64,000 nt of DNA from contig NZ_CP036349.1 of assembly GCF_007753265.1 (NCBI RefSeq), positions 1,335,363 through 1,399,362 on the forward strand, given 5' to 3'. The notes under the pieces were generated by a model, which made no database searches, was not told where the DNA came from, and saw nothing but the letters and a program-made list of their open reading frames with translations. Shown here piece by piece: positions 47,803 through 57,516 of the stretch. The position numbers and the translations under genes are program-made. This DNA comes from Botrimarina mediterranea. Lineage in GTDB: Bacteria; Planctomycetota; Planctomycetia; Pirellulales; Lacipirellulaceae. Positions within the stretch are counted from its first letter, which is position 1, and every line of letters begins with the position of its first letter.

Positions 47803-49968
47803 GTGAGCCAAGCCAGTTGGTTGACGCGAGGCCGTCTGCGAGCCCGGCGCGATTTGATGCTCAGCGCCAGCGGCGACGCGACGGTGGTCAAAGACCCCTT
47901 GTCGCTGGAGTACTTCCGGCTCGGCGACCGTGAAGGCTTCTTGCTCCGCACGCTGCGCGACCCGATGACGGTGGCCGAGCTGACGCGGCGGTTCCAGCGG
48001 CAGTTCCCCAACGAGCGCGCGACGGGCGAGCAGGTGCTCGGCTTCTGCGCGTCGCTCTACGACTGCTCGCTGTTGTTGTCGGACGCCGCGACCGAGCCGC
48101 GCAAGCCATCGGGCAAAGCGCCTTGGTACGCGACGCTGATGAGCCCGCTGGCGATCCGCTTGCCGGGTGTTGATCCGACGCCGCTGCTCGGCGTGCTGCG
48201 GCCGCTTGGGTCGCTGCTGTTCGGCAGGGCGTTCGCCGTGACGCTGCTGGTGGCGACGCTGGTCGTCGGTATGGGGTTGCTTGGCAGGGCCGAGGAACTG
48301 ACGATTGAACTGCGGCGGATGCTCGATCTGTTCAGCCCGATGCACGCCCTGATGGCGGTGCTGGCCGTGGTTGTGGTGAAGGCGTGGCACGAACTGGGGC
48401 ACGCGATTGCTTGCCGGCGGATGGGCGCCGAGTGCCACGAAGTGGGCGTGCTGCTGCTGGCGTTCTTGCCGTGCCTGTATTGCGACGTGTCCGACGCCTG
48501 GTCGCTGAGTAGCCGCTGGCGACGCGCGACCGTCGCGCTCGGCGGCGTGTACTTCGAGTTGATGCTCGCCGTCGCGGCCGGCGCCGCGTGGCTAGTGCTC
48601 GCGCCGGGGCCGCTGCGGGCGCTGAGCCTGTACGTGGTGGTGGTCGCGTCGGTCTCGACGCTGCTCGTGAACCTCAACCCGCTGATGCGTTATGACGGCT
48701 ACTACCTGCTCGCCGACGCCTGGGGCGTCGCCAACCTGCACGCCCAGAGCCGTGAGGCGTTGTGGGGTCCGCTGCGGCGCTGGGTGCGCGGCGATCGTAG
48801 CGAGCCCGAACCGCTCGACGCTTCGCCCGGAGCGTTGGCGGCATATGGGATGGCGTCGATCGTTTACGGCTGGTTCATCTTGGCGTTGATCCTGTGGGGG
48901 CTGCACCACGCCCTCTCGGCGGCGGGCTTTCGCGCCGTGGGGGACTTGCTCGTGGCGTTGTCGATGGGTGGTTTGGCGTTGGTTGGCGTGCGCTGGTTTG
49001 GCGGACTCGTGCCGCGGACGGCTGGCGGGCGCTCGCCGGGCGGCTTCGTGCGCTTTGGCGTTGTTGCCGCGCTGACGGCGCTGGTGTTCTACGGCGTTGC
49101 GTCGTGGCCGATCGATCAGACGCTCTACAGCACGTGCCGTGTTGAGAACGCCGTGTTCGCGGATGTCGTCGCGCGGAGCCCTGGGGTGTTGCGGCCGCAG
49201 GTGCGTTACGGCGAAGTGGTCGAGGCGGGCCAACTGATTGCCGAGATCGAAGACACCAGCGCCGACCTCCGGCGACTCGAACTGCTGCAGCGCGAAGCGG
49301 AGACCGCTGTCGAGATCGCTGGCCTGCAGACACGTTCGCAACGCGACGCCAAGCTGCTGGCGGAGATCGCTCGGCTGGAGCCGACGCTCGCCGAGGTCCG
49401 CCGACAGCTGCGTTCGCACGACGAGCTGACCGAACGCCGCCGCCTGCGGGCGCCGATCGCCGGCCGTGTTGATCCACCGGTCAAGCTCGCCGCCGACAAC
49501 GCCAGCGAAACCAAGACGGGCGACCTGCCGACTTGGAGCGGCGCGCCGCTTGATCCGCCGAACGGCGGGTGCTGGCTCGACTCGGGCGAAACGGTCTGTC
49601 GCGTCGCGGGGGACGGCTTGCGTGTTGTGCTGCTCCTAAGCGAGGACGATAGCGGCCTCGTGCGGGTGGGGGACCCGGTACGAATCGCCCTCGACCGGGC
49701 GCCGGCGGCGGTGCTGGCGGGCCGAGTCGAAGGGGTCGCGCTCGCCGCGGCCGACGAGGCGATCGGAGACCAGGAGCGGCTGCTGGAGAAATCGCTGCGG
49801 TCGCCGCTGCAGAAGGGCGCCGTGTATCGGGTCAGCGTCGGGCTGCTGGACGCCTCGCCGCCGGAGCTCCAAGCCGGGGCGATCGGCCAGGCGCGGGTGG
49901 TGACCGGTCGGGAGACGCTCGGTGGGTGGGCGTACCGCTGGCTCCGCCGGCTGGTGCGGTTCGGTTAG
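47803..49968 (+). CDS. PqqD-like/M50 site-2-type peptidase/HlyD fusion
   Basis: The 721-residue product combines three parts. The first 95 residues resemble a PqqD-like winged-helix (LEYFRLGDREGFLLRTLRD and following VAELTRRFQ). A multi-pass membrane metalloprotease follows, with zinc motif HELGH at 196-200 and the second motif NPLMRYDG at 292-299. The C-terminal part (about 450-720) is HlyD-like, with lipoyl half-motifs and a coiled coil (LRRLELLQREAETAVEI). Such M50 fusions occur in peptide and bacteriocin export systems of the YydH type. GTG at 47803 is the start. It is the third gene of a close operon, and no ABC or RND pump is present. Confidence 0.9.
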   Translation: MSQASWLTRGRLRARRDLMLSASGDATVVKDPLSLEYFRLGDREGFLLRTLRDPMTVAELTRRFQRQFPNERATGEQVLGFCASLYDCSLLLSDAATEPRKPSGKAPWYATLMSPLAIRLPGVDPTPLLGVLRPLGSLLFGRAFAVTLLVATLVVGMGLLGRAEELTIELRRMLDLFSPMHALMAVLAVVVVKAWHELGHAIACRRMGAECHEVGVLLLAFLPCLYCDVSDAWSLSSRWRRATVALGGVYFELMLAVAAGAAWLVLAPGPLRALSLYVVVVASVSTLLVNLNPLMRYDGYYLLADAWGVANLHAQSREALWGPLRRWVRGDRSEPEPLDASPGALAAYGMASIVYGWFILALILWGLHHALSAAGFRAVGDLLVALSMGGLALVGVRWFGGLVPRTAGGRSPGGFVRFGVVAALTALVFYGVASWPIDQTLYSTCRVENAVFADVVARSPGVLRPQVRYGEVVEAGQLIAEIEDTSADLRRLELLQREAETAVEIAGLQTRSQRDAKLLAEIARLEPTLAEVRRQLRSHDELTERRRLRAPIAGRVDPPVKLAADNASETKTGDLPTWSGAPLDPPNGGCWLDSGETVCRVAGDGLRVVLLLSEDDSGLVRVGDPVRIALDRAPAAVLAGRVEGVALAAADEAIGDQERLLEKSLRSPLQKGAVYRVSVGLLDASPPELQAGAIGQARVVTGRETLGGWAYRWLRRLVRFG

Positions 49969-50192
49969 CCCCGCAGCTCGCTAAATGGGCTGGAATAGTG
50001 GCTATTCCCGTGAGGGGTTTGCCGCGGATTCGATTAAAATGAGGGGCCTGGATGACGCTGCGCTGGTGTCAAGCCGAGCGAAGCAAGACGCTTCGCCCCC
50101 CTCCCGAAGTGGGAGGGGAACGACACGGCTTCCGCACCCAAGAGTTCCGATCCGTTTCCACTCGGCAGACCTCGCCCGAGGACTCCACGATC

Positions 50193-53100
50193 ATGAAGTG
50201 TCCGCACTGTAGCGCCGAGATCACGTCGGAGACGCTCAAGGGGACCGGCGACTTGTTCTGCCCTGCGTGTGGCGGGCCGCTCGCCGACTCGCTGGAGTTG
50301 GGGGGGCTGTCGAGCTTGGGCGGCGCGCCGGCGGATTCGACAATGCGGCCCGACTCGGGAGAGGGCTCGGGGGTTGGCTCGGGCGCGGGCGGTTCAAGCT
50401 TTGCCGCTTCGGGTTTCGCGGACAGCGAGTCGATATCGATCGAGCCGCCGTCGTCGCGGGACGATACGGACGCGACGATGCAGGCGGCGGACGGCGAGCC
50501 CTCGCACGACGAGTTCGACAGCCTCGATGAGGACAATGCCGACAACGACAACGACGTGACGATGGCCTTCGGGGAGCGTCAACGCAACGAGGAGGACTCC
50601 GAGGACCTGATCCTGCTCGGTGGTGACGACGACGAGAGCGACGCTTTCGATATGGACGGCCGCAGCCCGGGCGAGAGCCTCGACGCGACAGTCGACTTCG
50701 GGCGCTTCGCACGCATCGAGTCGGAAGAGTCCGATGTCGATGGCGGCCTGGCGGGCGCCGACATGACGATGGCGTTCGACGGCAAGCCGAACTTGGCGCC
50801 ACGGCAGATCGTTCCGCCGAGTGACTCGGATAGCGAACCAGAGCCGACGCAGATCCTTGGCGTTCCGCCGATGATCGGGGGCAAGCCCCAGCAGCGTCAG
50901 CAACCTAACGACGCCACGATTGCCGCCGACAGTGATAAGGGCGTTTCGGACTCGAGCCTCGGCAAGTCGAGCGATGCGGGCTCTGATGAGGGTTCAGGGC
51001 GTGAGGGGGCGGCGCGGGATTCGGCTCAGGGCGACCGCACCGAGTCGCCCAGCACGCACGCCGAGGGTTCGCAGTCGGACCGCGACTCCGCGACGCTGGC
51101 GTTCGACTCCGAGCGTCGCAGCGACCGCGTTCCGACGCCCGAGCCGCTCGACATCACCGGGCTGTCGAGCGGCGGCACGATCCCGCGCGGCCCGCTAGAG
51201 CGTGGCCAGGGCACGCGGATGCTCAAACCGGGCGAGTCGCAGATCGTTGGCGACGAGTCGGTGCGGCTGCGGGCGTTCGAGCTCGCCGACACCAGCGCGA
51301 CAGACCCGCTGGTGATCGACTACGCCATCGAGGGCGAGGCGGGCAAGGGCGGCATGGGCGTCGTCTACAAGGCGCGGCAGCAGTCGCTGAACCGGCTCGT
51401 CGCGATCAAGCAGATCAAGTCGGAGCTCGGCGCCAGCGTCTCGGACTGCAACAAGTTCATCAGCGAAGCGGTGATCACCGGCCAGCTCGAGCACCCGAAC
51501 ATCGCGCCGGTTCACGACCTGGGCCTGGCGTCGGACGGCCTGCCGTTCTACGCGATGAAGTTCGTCGAGGGGCAGGACTGGGAGGACTCGGTCAAGTCGC
51601 TCAGCGAAGAAGAGAACCTGTCGATCCTGATCCAGGTCGCGCAGGCGATCGCGTTCGCGCACTCCAAGAACGTGATCCACCGCGACCTCAAGCCGGGCAA
51701 CGTGCGCCTCGGGGCGTTCGGCGAGGTGCTGGTGATGGACTGGGGGCTGGCGGCGCGGCTCGAAGAGGGCGCCGAGATCCAGCCCGCGGGCACGCCGATC
51801 TACATGCCTCCCGAGACGGCGCTGGAGTACCTCGATTACGCCAAGGGCCGCGTCGTCGGCAAGCGGGTGGAGTCGTCGCGGCGCCGGATCCCCGCCGGCA
51901 AGTACTGCGACGTTTACCTGCTGGGCGCGCTGCTCTTCAAGATCGTGACGGGTCGGGCGCCGCACCGCGGCAAGACGACGTTCGAGTGCCTCCGCGCGGC
52001 GGCGAAGAACGAGATCGTCAAGGTGAAGCGTTCGAGCGAGCTGCTCGATATCGCGTACAAGGCGATGGCGACCGACCCCGAGAACCGGCATGCGTCGGCG
52101 CTCGAGTTCATCGACGCGATCAAGTCCTATCAGGCGCACGCGCAGAGCATCAAGATCGCGAAGCGGGCGTCGCAAGAGCTGCGCGCGGCGGAGACGCTGC
52201 TCGAGTCCCCCGGCGCGAGTGCGACCGAGGTCTACGCTTGCTACTCGCGCGCCCAGCACGGTTACCAGAACGCGCTGGAGCTATGGAATGAGAACAACAA
52301 GGCCCGCCGGCGGCTGAAGCGGACGCTGCGGAACTTCGCCGAGGCGGCGTACCAGAACGGCGACTACGACCTGGCGCTGTCGCACCTGGACGAGGAGAAC
52401 GAAGCGGACGCCGAGCTCCGTGGGCAAGTTCTCAAGGACCAGGAATCTCGGCGGTCGCGGCTCGCTTGGTTCAAGACATTGCAGTACGCGACGGCGGCGT
52501 CGCTGATGGTGGCGTTGGGGTTTATCGGCTACAGCATCGTCTTGAAGCAGGACGCGATTAGCCTCGCCAACCAGCTGACGACGCAGACCGACCTGCTGGC
52601 GAAAACAGTCGAAGAGGCTAAGGCGGCGGAGCTCGTCGCCAGTACGGCAAAGCGAGAGGCCGAGACCGCGAAGAGCGAGGCGATCATCGCGAAAGGGGAA
52701 GCGGCAACGGCGATTGACGAAGCCGAGGCGGCGAAAGGGGAGGCGTTGATCGCTAAGCAAGACGCCCAGGCGGCTTTGGAAGAGGCGGCGGTCGCCAAGG
52801 ACGACGCCAAGCTTGCGAAGGACGAGGCGGTTGTCGCCCAGCGGGAGGCCGCCGAGCAGAGCTACTACGCCGCCCTCGGCAAAATTCGCGCGACGCTCGC
52901 CGACGACGGCGCCTACGCCGCGTGGCTGGAGATGCAGAAGGCCGAGGACGCGATCCCGCCCGAGCGGACGCAGGACGTCGAGTGGGTCTCGTTGAAGCGG
53001 ACCGTTGATTGGCGATCGGAAGCCGAGGAGCTGGTCGCGGCCGGCGCCGAAAAGAAGGAGACGTTCGCGGCGGCTTCGGCCGACGGCGCCGTGTTCGTCA

Positions 53101-55934
53101 CGGCGGCTAACCGCCCGCAAGGCGGCGTCGAACTCGCGGTCTATCGCGACGGCGCGAAAGAGCCCGCGGACCGTTTCGCCGTTCCCGGCGCTGCGGCTGC
53201 CGTTGTGGTCGATCCACAAGGGCGGTACGTGGCGCTCGTTGGCGAAGGGCTGCGTCTGGTCGACCTCACCGCGAAGCAGGTGATAGAGGCTGCGGACATC
53301 GGCCAAGCGACGAGCGTGGCGTTCCACCCGACCAAGGCGGAGTTGCTCGTCGGCGATAGGGATTCAGTGGTAAGCCGCTGGTCGTTCGTCGATGGCGAAT
53401 TGACGCGCGTCGTTGAAGACCCGGTCTTCAACGACGGCGCGATCACGGCGGTCGGCTTTTCGCCGGATGGCACGCAGCGGTTTGCCGCTGATGAGAAGGG
53501 CCGCGTCGTGTTGTACCGTTCGCGCGACGGCCAGACGCTCGACGAGCGCGAGACGTACTCGCACGAGGCGTCCGAGTCGAGCAACGCCTATGTCACCGCG
53601 GCGGCGATGGCCGACGACGCCGACGGCCGGCTGGTCTTTGGTTGCTCGGACGGCACGGTCTACGAGATCGCCGGTTGGTGGCCGCCACAAGAGGCCGGCG
53701 TCATCGACGCAATGACCGCACTGCGACGGCCCGACCCAGCGCCACGCATCGACGGCTCGGACTATCTCGACGCCCGGCCGACGCGGCTCCGTGCGCTGCA
53801 CACGTCGGCAGTGAGCCAGGTCACGTACGCGGACGGGGGCAAGTTGGTGCTCTCCGCGGGCGGCGACACGCTGCTGGTGCAAGGGTCACCGAGCGCGTCG
53901 CGGGAAACGGGGTTCAAAGTCGAGCGGCGGTACCACAACGCGCCGATCACGTCGCTTGCCGTTGGGCCCGAGGGCTTCGCCTATAGCGCCGACGAGAAGG
54001 GCCGCGTCTTGCGTTGGGAGATCGCGGCGCCGCTCGAGCAGTTGGCCCTCGAGGCGCCCGACAACGCGGCGGTGGCGGCCGTGTCGTTCGACGCCGACGC
54101 CGAGCGGCTCGCCGTCGCCGACGCCGCGGGGTTCGTCCACCAGTGGGCCGACGTCACCAAGCCCGATGAACGGACGACGCTGTTCGCGGGGCACGCCGAC
54201 AATCGTGGCATGCAGGCGTGGCGGTTGGGTGGGGACGACCCGGTCATCCTCACCGTCGCGTCGGAAGAACGCCTCGCCATCGACGCGGAAGGCAACCCAC
54301 GACGGGTCACCGCCAACCGAGCTTGTGTTTGGGGCGGGGAAGACGGCTTGCTCCGCCGCTCAATCGACCTCGGCGAGCGCCTCGTTGTGGCGTGCGACAC
54401 GGAACGGCGTGTGCTTTTGGCGGCCTGCTCGGGCCGTCTGCTCGACGCCAGCGACAAGCAGGCGGTGGCGTTGGCCTACGATCTCGACACGCCCGACGTG
54501 ACGCCGTTGTGGACGGAGCGGGCGCGGGTGTCAGCGATTGAACCGTTGCCACTGGGCGCTCCGCACGACGCGACGGTCGCCGTCGGTTTGCGTGATGGGC
54601 AGGTATTCTTGTGGAGCGAGTCGGCGGGCCGTGTCGAGCTGGTCCGCTCCTCGCTGCGGCCGCACTGGCGCCCGATCCGCTCGCTGGCGTATGACGTCGC
54701 GTCGCAACGGCTGTACTCGGGCGACAACAACGGCATGATCGCGGCATGGCCCGTCGCGGGCGGCGACGCGGTGACGACGCGTCTGCGCGACGAGACGAAG
54801 TCCAACGTCGCCCCGGTCGTGAGGCTGTCTACCGCTCCGAGGGGGCGGTTGCTCGCGCTGCAGCGGCACGCCAACGGCCTGGTGACGCCGTTTTTGCTGG
54901 GTGACGACCTGCACGTGATCGGCGAGCTGCCCGACGCGCTCGACGCCTCGATCGATCATGCCACGGGCGACGTTGTCGTCGCTAAGCGCGACGGCGCCGA
55001 GGTGGTCCTTGAATCTCAGCGACGCGATGAGGCGGGCGGCTGGACGCCAACAGCGAGAGCCGAGTCGTCGCAACGGTTGTCGAGAGTCGCTGTGAAAGAC
55101 GATGGCTGGCTAGCATGGGGCGGGGGCGTCGTCGAGTGGCGGCCGATCACGGGCGGGCGTCACGACGTGGCGACGCGCGTTGAATCCCGGTCGGCGCCGG
55201 TGGCGATCGTTGCCGACTCGGCCGACAGTTCGCTTGCCGCGATGACGGCGGGCGGTCTGCTCGACACCTGGAACGCCAGCGGTGAGCTGAGCGACCAACG
55301 CGCGATGGGGTTGCCGGGCCGGCTCGCCGCGGCGTGCCAGATTGGCGACGGGGGTGACTGGCTGGTGGCGACGCAACAGGCGAACGGCCTGACGAGGGTC
55401 GATCGCTGGGAGGCGGACGCCCAACGCATCGTCGCCGAAGTCGCTAGCGGCCTGCGGGGCGAGTGCCGCGCCCTCGCCACGGCGGCGGGCGTGGCGATGA
55501 TCGGGCTGCCCGACCGGGTCGTCGTGGCGTCTGTCGATGGGGATTCAGCGCAGGACCTCGGCTTGCCCGCCGCTCCGGCAGCGATCGCCGCTCGACCGGA
55601 CGGCGCCGCCTTTGTCGTCGTGACGGCGACGGGCGACGCTTGGGTCGCGACCGAACGCGATGGCGGCTGGCGGCTAGCGTCTCTCGACGTGACCGACGTC
55701 ACCTCGGCCGCGTACACGCCCGACGGCGACCGACTATTGGTAGGCGTCCAGAGCGGCCGCGTCGTGCTGCTGGAACTCGACGACAAGGGCGGACCCGTGG
55801 TGTCGTCGCGCACGCTGCTGACGTTCGTCGGCCACAACGACCGCGTCGTGCGGATCGACGCGCAGCCTACGCCCGAGGGCGTGTCGGTGGTGAGCGGCGA
55901 CGCGTCGGGCCGGGTGATCGTGCGGCGGATCTAG
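50193..55934 (+). CDS. Giant Ser/Thr protein kinase with zinc ribbon and beta-propeller
   Basis: The 1,913-residue product begins with a zinc ribbon (C3, C6, C23, C26), a Glu/Asp/Ser-rich disordered stretch, then a Hanks-type kinase (about 375-670): Gly loop GKGGMGVVY near 380-388, AIKQIK with the Lys, HRDLKPGN near 496-503 and DWG in place of DFG. A membrane helix lies near 765-787. After it comes an Ala/Lys/Glu heptad-like tract (about 806-890) and a long beta-propeller region with WD40-like repeats to the C terminus. The DWG variant is common in planctomycete kinases and the catalytic Asp of HRD is kept. ATG at 50193 begins the zinc ribbon. It lies 225 nt after the M50 gene. Confidence 0.93.
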   Translation: MKCPHCSAEITSETLKGTGDLFCPACGGPLADSLELGGLSSLGGAPADSTMRPDSGEGSGVGSGAGGSSFAASGFADSESISIEPPSSRDDTDATMQAADGEPSHDEFDSLDEDNADNDNDVTMAFGERQRNEEDSEDLILLGGDDDESDAFDMDGRSPGESLDATVDFGRFARIESEESDVDGGLAGADMTMAFDGKPNLAPRQIVPPSDSDSEPEPTQILGVPPMIGGKPQQRQQPNDATIAADSDKGVSDSSLGKSSDAGSDEGSGREGAARDSAQGDRTESPSTHAEGSQSDRDSATLAFDSERRSDRVPTPEPLDITGLSSGGTIPRGPLERGQGTRMLKPGESQIVGDESVRLRAFELADTSATDPLVIDYAIEGEAGKGGMGVVYKARQQSLNRLVAIKQIKSELGASVSDCNKFISEAVITGQLEHPNIAPVHDLGLASDGLPFYAMKFVEGQDWEDSVKSLSEEENLSILIQVAQAIAFAHSKNVIHRDLKPGNVRLGAFGEVLVMDWGLAARLEEGAEIQPAGTPIYMPPETALEYLDYAKGRVVGKRVESSRRRIPAGKYCDVYLLGALLFKIVTGRAPHRGKTTFECLRAAAKNEIVKVKRSSELLDIAYKAMATDPENRHASALEFIDAIKSYQAHAQSIKIAKRASQELRAAETLLESPGASATEVYACYSRAQHGYQNALELWNENNKARRRLKRTLRNFAEAAYQNGDYDLALSHLDEENEADAELRGQVLKDQESRRSRLAWFKTLQYATAASLMVALGFIGYSIVLKQDAISLANQLTTQTDLLAKTVEEAKAAELVASTAKREAETAKSEAIIAKGEAATAIDEAEAAKGEALIAKQDAQAALEEAAVAKDDAKLAKDEAVVAQREAAEQSYYAALGKIRATLADDGAYAAWLEMQKAEDAIPPERTQDVEWVSLKRTVDWRSEAEELVAAGAEKKETFAAASADGAVFVTAANRPQGGVELAVYRDGAKEPADRFAVPGAAAAVVVDPQGRYVALVGEGLRLVDLTAKQVIEAADIGQATSVAFHPTKAELLVGDRDSVVSRWSFVDGELTRVVEDPVFNDGAITAVGFSPDGTQRFAADEKGRVVLYRSRDGQTLDERETYSHEASESSNAYVTAAAMADDADGRLVFGCSDGTVYEIAGWWPPQEAGVIDAMTALRRPDPAPRIDGSDYLDARPTRLRALHTSAVSQVTYADGGKLVLSAGGDTLLVQGSPSASRETGFKVERRYHNAPITSLAVGPEGFAYSADEKGRVLRWEIAAPLEQLALEAPDNAAVAAVSFDADAERLAVADAAGFVHQWADVTKPDERTTLFAGHADNRGMQAWRLGGDDPVILTVASEERLAIDAEGNPRRVTANRACVWGGEDGLLRRSIDLGERLVVACDTERRVLLAACSGRLLDASDKQAVALAYDLDTPDVTPLWTERARVSAIEPLPLGAPHDATVAVGLRDGQVFLWSESAGRVELVRSSLRPHWRPIRSLAYDVASQRLYSGDNNGMIAAWPVAGGDAVTTRLRDETKSNVAPVVRLSTAPRGRLLALQRHANGLVTPFLLGDDLHVIGELPDALDASIDHATGDVVVAKRDGAEVVLESQRRDEAGGWTPTARAESSQRLSRVAVKDDGWLAWGGGVVEWRPITGGRHDVATRVESRSAPVAIVADSADSSLAAMTAGGLLDTWNASGELSDQRAMGLPGRLAAACQIGDGGDWLVATQQANGLTRVDRWEADAQRIVAEVASGLRGECRALATAAGVAMIGLPDRVVVASVDGDSAQDLGLPAAPAAIAARPDGAAFVVVTATGDAWVATERDGGWRLASLDVTDVTSAAYTPDGDRLLVGVQSGRVVLLELDDKGGPVVSSRTLLTFVGHNDRVVRIDAQPTPEGVSVVSGDASGRVIVRRI

Positions 55935-56016
55935 TCGGTCCGGCCGCACACTTTCCGCCCGCCCCCGGGTGACGGCGGCGAACCCTTCGCCTAAACTGCT
56001 GTCCTTCGATCGGTTG

Positions 56017-56089
<73 letters not shown>

Positions 56090-56252
56090 CTTGCCTCTTG
56101 TTGCTGGACCCCGCGTGCCGGCGCCAATTTGGTGGTTGGTGAGTCAGCACGCTGTTCTGAGGGCCCGCCGGGGGATTGGCGGGGCTGACGCTGGCCGGGA
56201 ATGGCTTGGCGGCGTACAACGCTCCTGCGGATTTCCACCCCCCGGAGCGACG

Positions 56253-57503
56253 ATGATGCGGTACTTTTTGGCGCCGATGGTCCTTCTCGCGGCGGCTTCG
56301 GCCGCTCAGGCTCAGGACTGGTTGCAATGGCGCGGGCCGACGGGTGACAACCATGCCGCCGAGGGCGCGACGGCGCCGACCGAGTGGTCGGAGGAAGCCG
56401 GCTTGGCGTGGAAGACGCCGGTCCCCGGGCACGGGCACTCGTCGCCGACGATCGTGGGCGATCGGATTTATCTGATCACGGCCGACGCCGACGCGCAGAC
56501 GCAGAGCCTGCTTATCTACGGCAAAGAATCGGGCGAACTGCTGCGCGAGGTCCTCACGCACGAGGGGGGACTCCCCGCACAGATTCACCCTAGCAATTCG
56601 CACGCTACCTCGACGGTGGCGTCGGATGGCGAGCGCGTCTTCGCCTTGTTCTACAATGATGACGCGGCGGTCGTCACGGCCTACGACCTCCAAGGCGAGA
56701 GGTTGTGGCAAGAACGCGTCGGCGGATTCGATCCAAAAGCGTATCAGTTCGGCTTTGGGTCCTCGCCAAGACTAGTGGACGGAACGCTGGTCGTGGCGTC
56801 GGAGTACGACGGCCCGGATAGTGGCATCTACGGTCTGGACCCGAAGACCGGCAAGCGGTTCTGGACGGCGCCTCGATCGGAAAACCTGTCGTGGTCGTCG
56901 CCATCGGTCACGCCCGTTGGTGGGAAGTCGCAACTGCTGATGAGCGGCGCCAAAAGACTCGTCTCATACGAGCCGGTGAGCGGCAAGGTGCTGTGGTCGC
57001 TCGAAGACGAGTCCACCGAGGCGACGTGCGGCACGATGGTTTGGGACGAGAAGCTAGGCCTCGCGTTCGCCAGCGGCGGCTTTCCCGATGCGTTCACGCT
57101 GGCGGTGAAGCTCGACGGCGACCATGAGGTCGTGTGGCGGAACAAAATCCGCAACTACGAGCAATCGCTGCTGGTGGTGGACGGCTACGTCTACGCGACC
57201 GCGGACCGCGGTATCGCCTTCTGCTGGCGCGGCAGCGATGGCAAGGAGATGTGGCGCGAGCGGTTGGGCGGCAAGTTCAGCGCGTCGCCGCTGCTGGTCG
57301 GCAAGACGATCTACGCCACGAACGAATCGGGAACGACGCACGTCTACGAGGCGAACCCCGAGCGATTCGTCCGCGTCGCGCAGAACCAACTCGGCGATTC
57401 GGCGTTTGCGACAACGACGCCGTCGGCGGGGCGTCTCTATCACCGCTACGCGAAGACGGAGGGCGGCAAGCGGCAGGAGTATCTGGCGGCGATCGGGGAT
57501 TGA
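56253..57503 (+). CDS. Secreted PQQ-like beta-propeller protein
   Basis: The 416-residue product has a signal peptide (ending in SAAQAQ), the sequence DWLQWRGPTGDNHAAEG at the start of the mature protein, and blade motifs such as LLIYGKESGELL, GIYGLDPKTGKRFW and VSYEPVSGKVLW. This matches the PQQ-binding-like (outer membrane assembly BamB-like) propeller family, which is abundant in planctomycetes. I chose the ATG at 56253, which begins the signal sequence. It has no visible co-transcribed partner; the substrate or ligand is unknown. Confidence 0.9.
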   Translation: MMRYFLAPMVLLAAASAAQAQDWLQWRGPTGDNHAAEGATAPTEWSEEAGLAWKTPVPGHGHSSPTIVGDRIYLITADADAQTQSLLIYGKESGELLREVLTHEGGLPAQIHPSNSHATSTVASDGERVFALFYNDDAAVVTAYDLQGERLWQERVGGFDPKAYQFGFGSSPRLVDGTLVVASEYDGPDSGIYGLDPKTGKRFWTAPRSENLSWSSPSVTPVGGKSQLLMSGAKRLVSYEPVSGKVLWSLEDESTEATCGTMVWDEKLGLAFASGGFPDAFTLAVKLDGDHEVVWRNKIRNYEQSLLVVDGYVYATADRGIAFCWRGSDGKEMWRERLGGKFSASPLLVGKTIYATNESGTTHVYEANPERFVRVAQNQLGDSAFATTTPSAGRLYHRYAKTEGGKRQEYLAAIGD

Positions 57504-57516
57504 GCCGCCGCGGTTG

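Noticed and set aside
46804-48438. A 544-codon minus-strand frame across the adaptor operon
   Set aside because: It covers three separate plus-strand genes with clear motifs (HlyD, HELGH), so it is a composition shadow.
50052-50192. N-terminal 47-residue extension of the kinase from an earlier ATG
   Set aside because: It reads through non-conserved, Arg/Thr-rich sequence. The zinc ribbon starts at the ATG at 50193.
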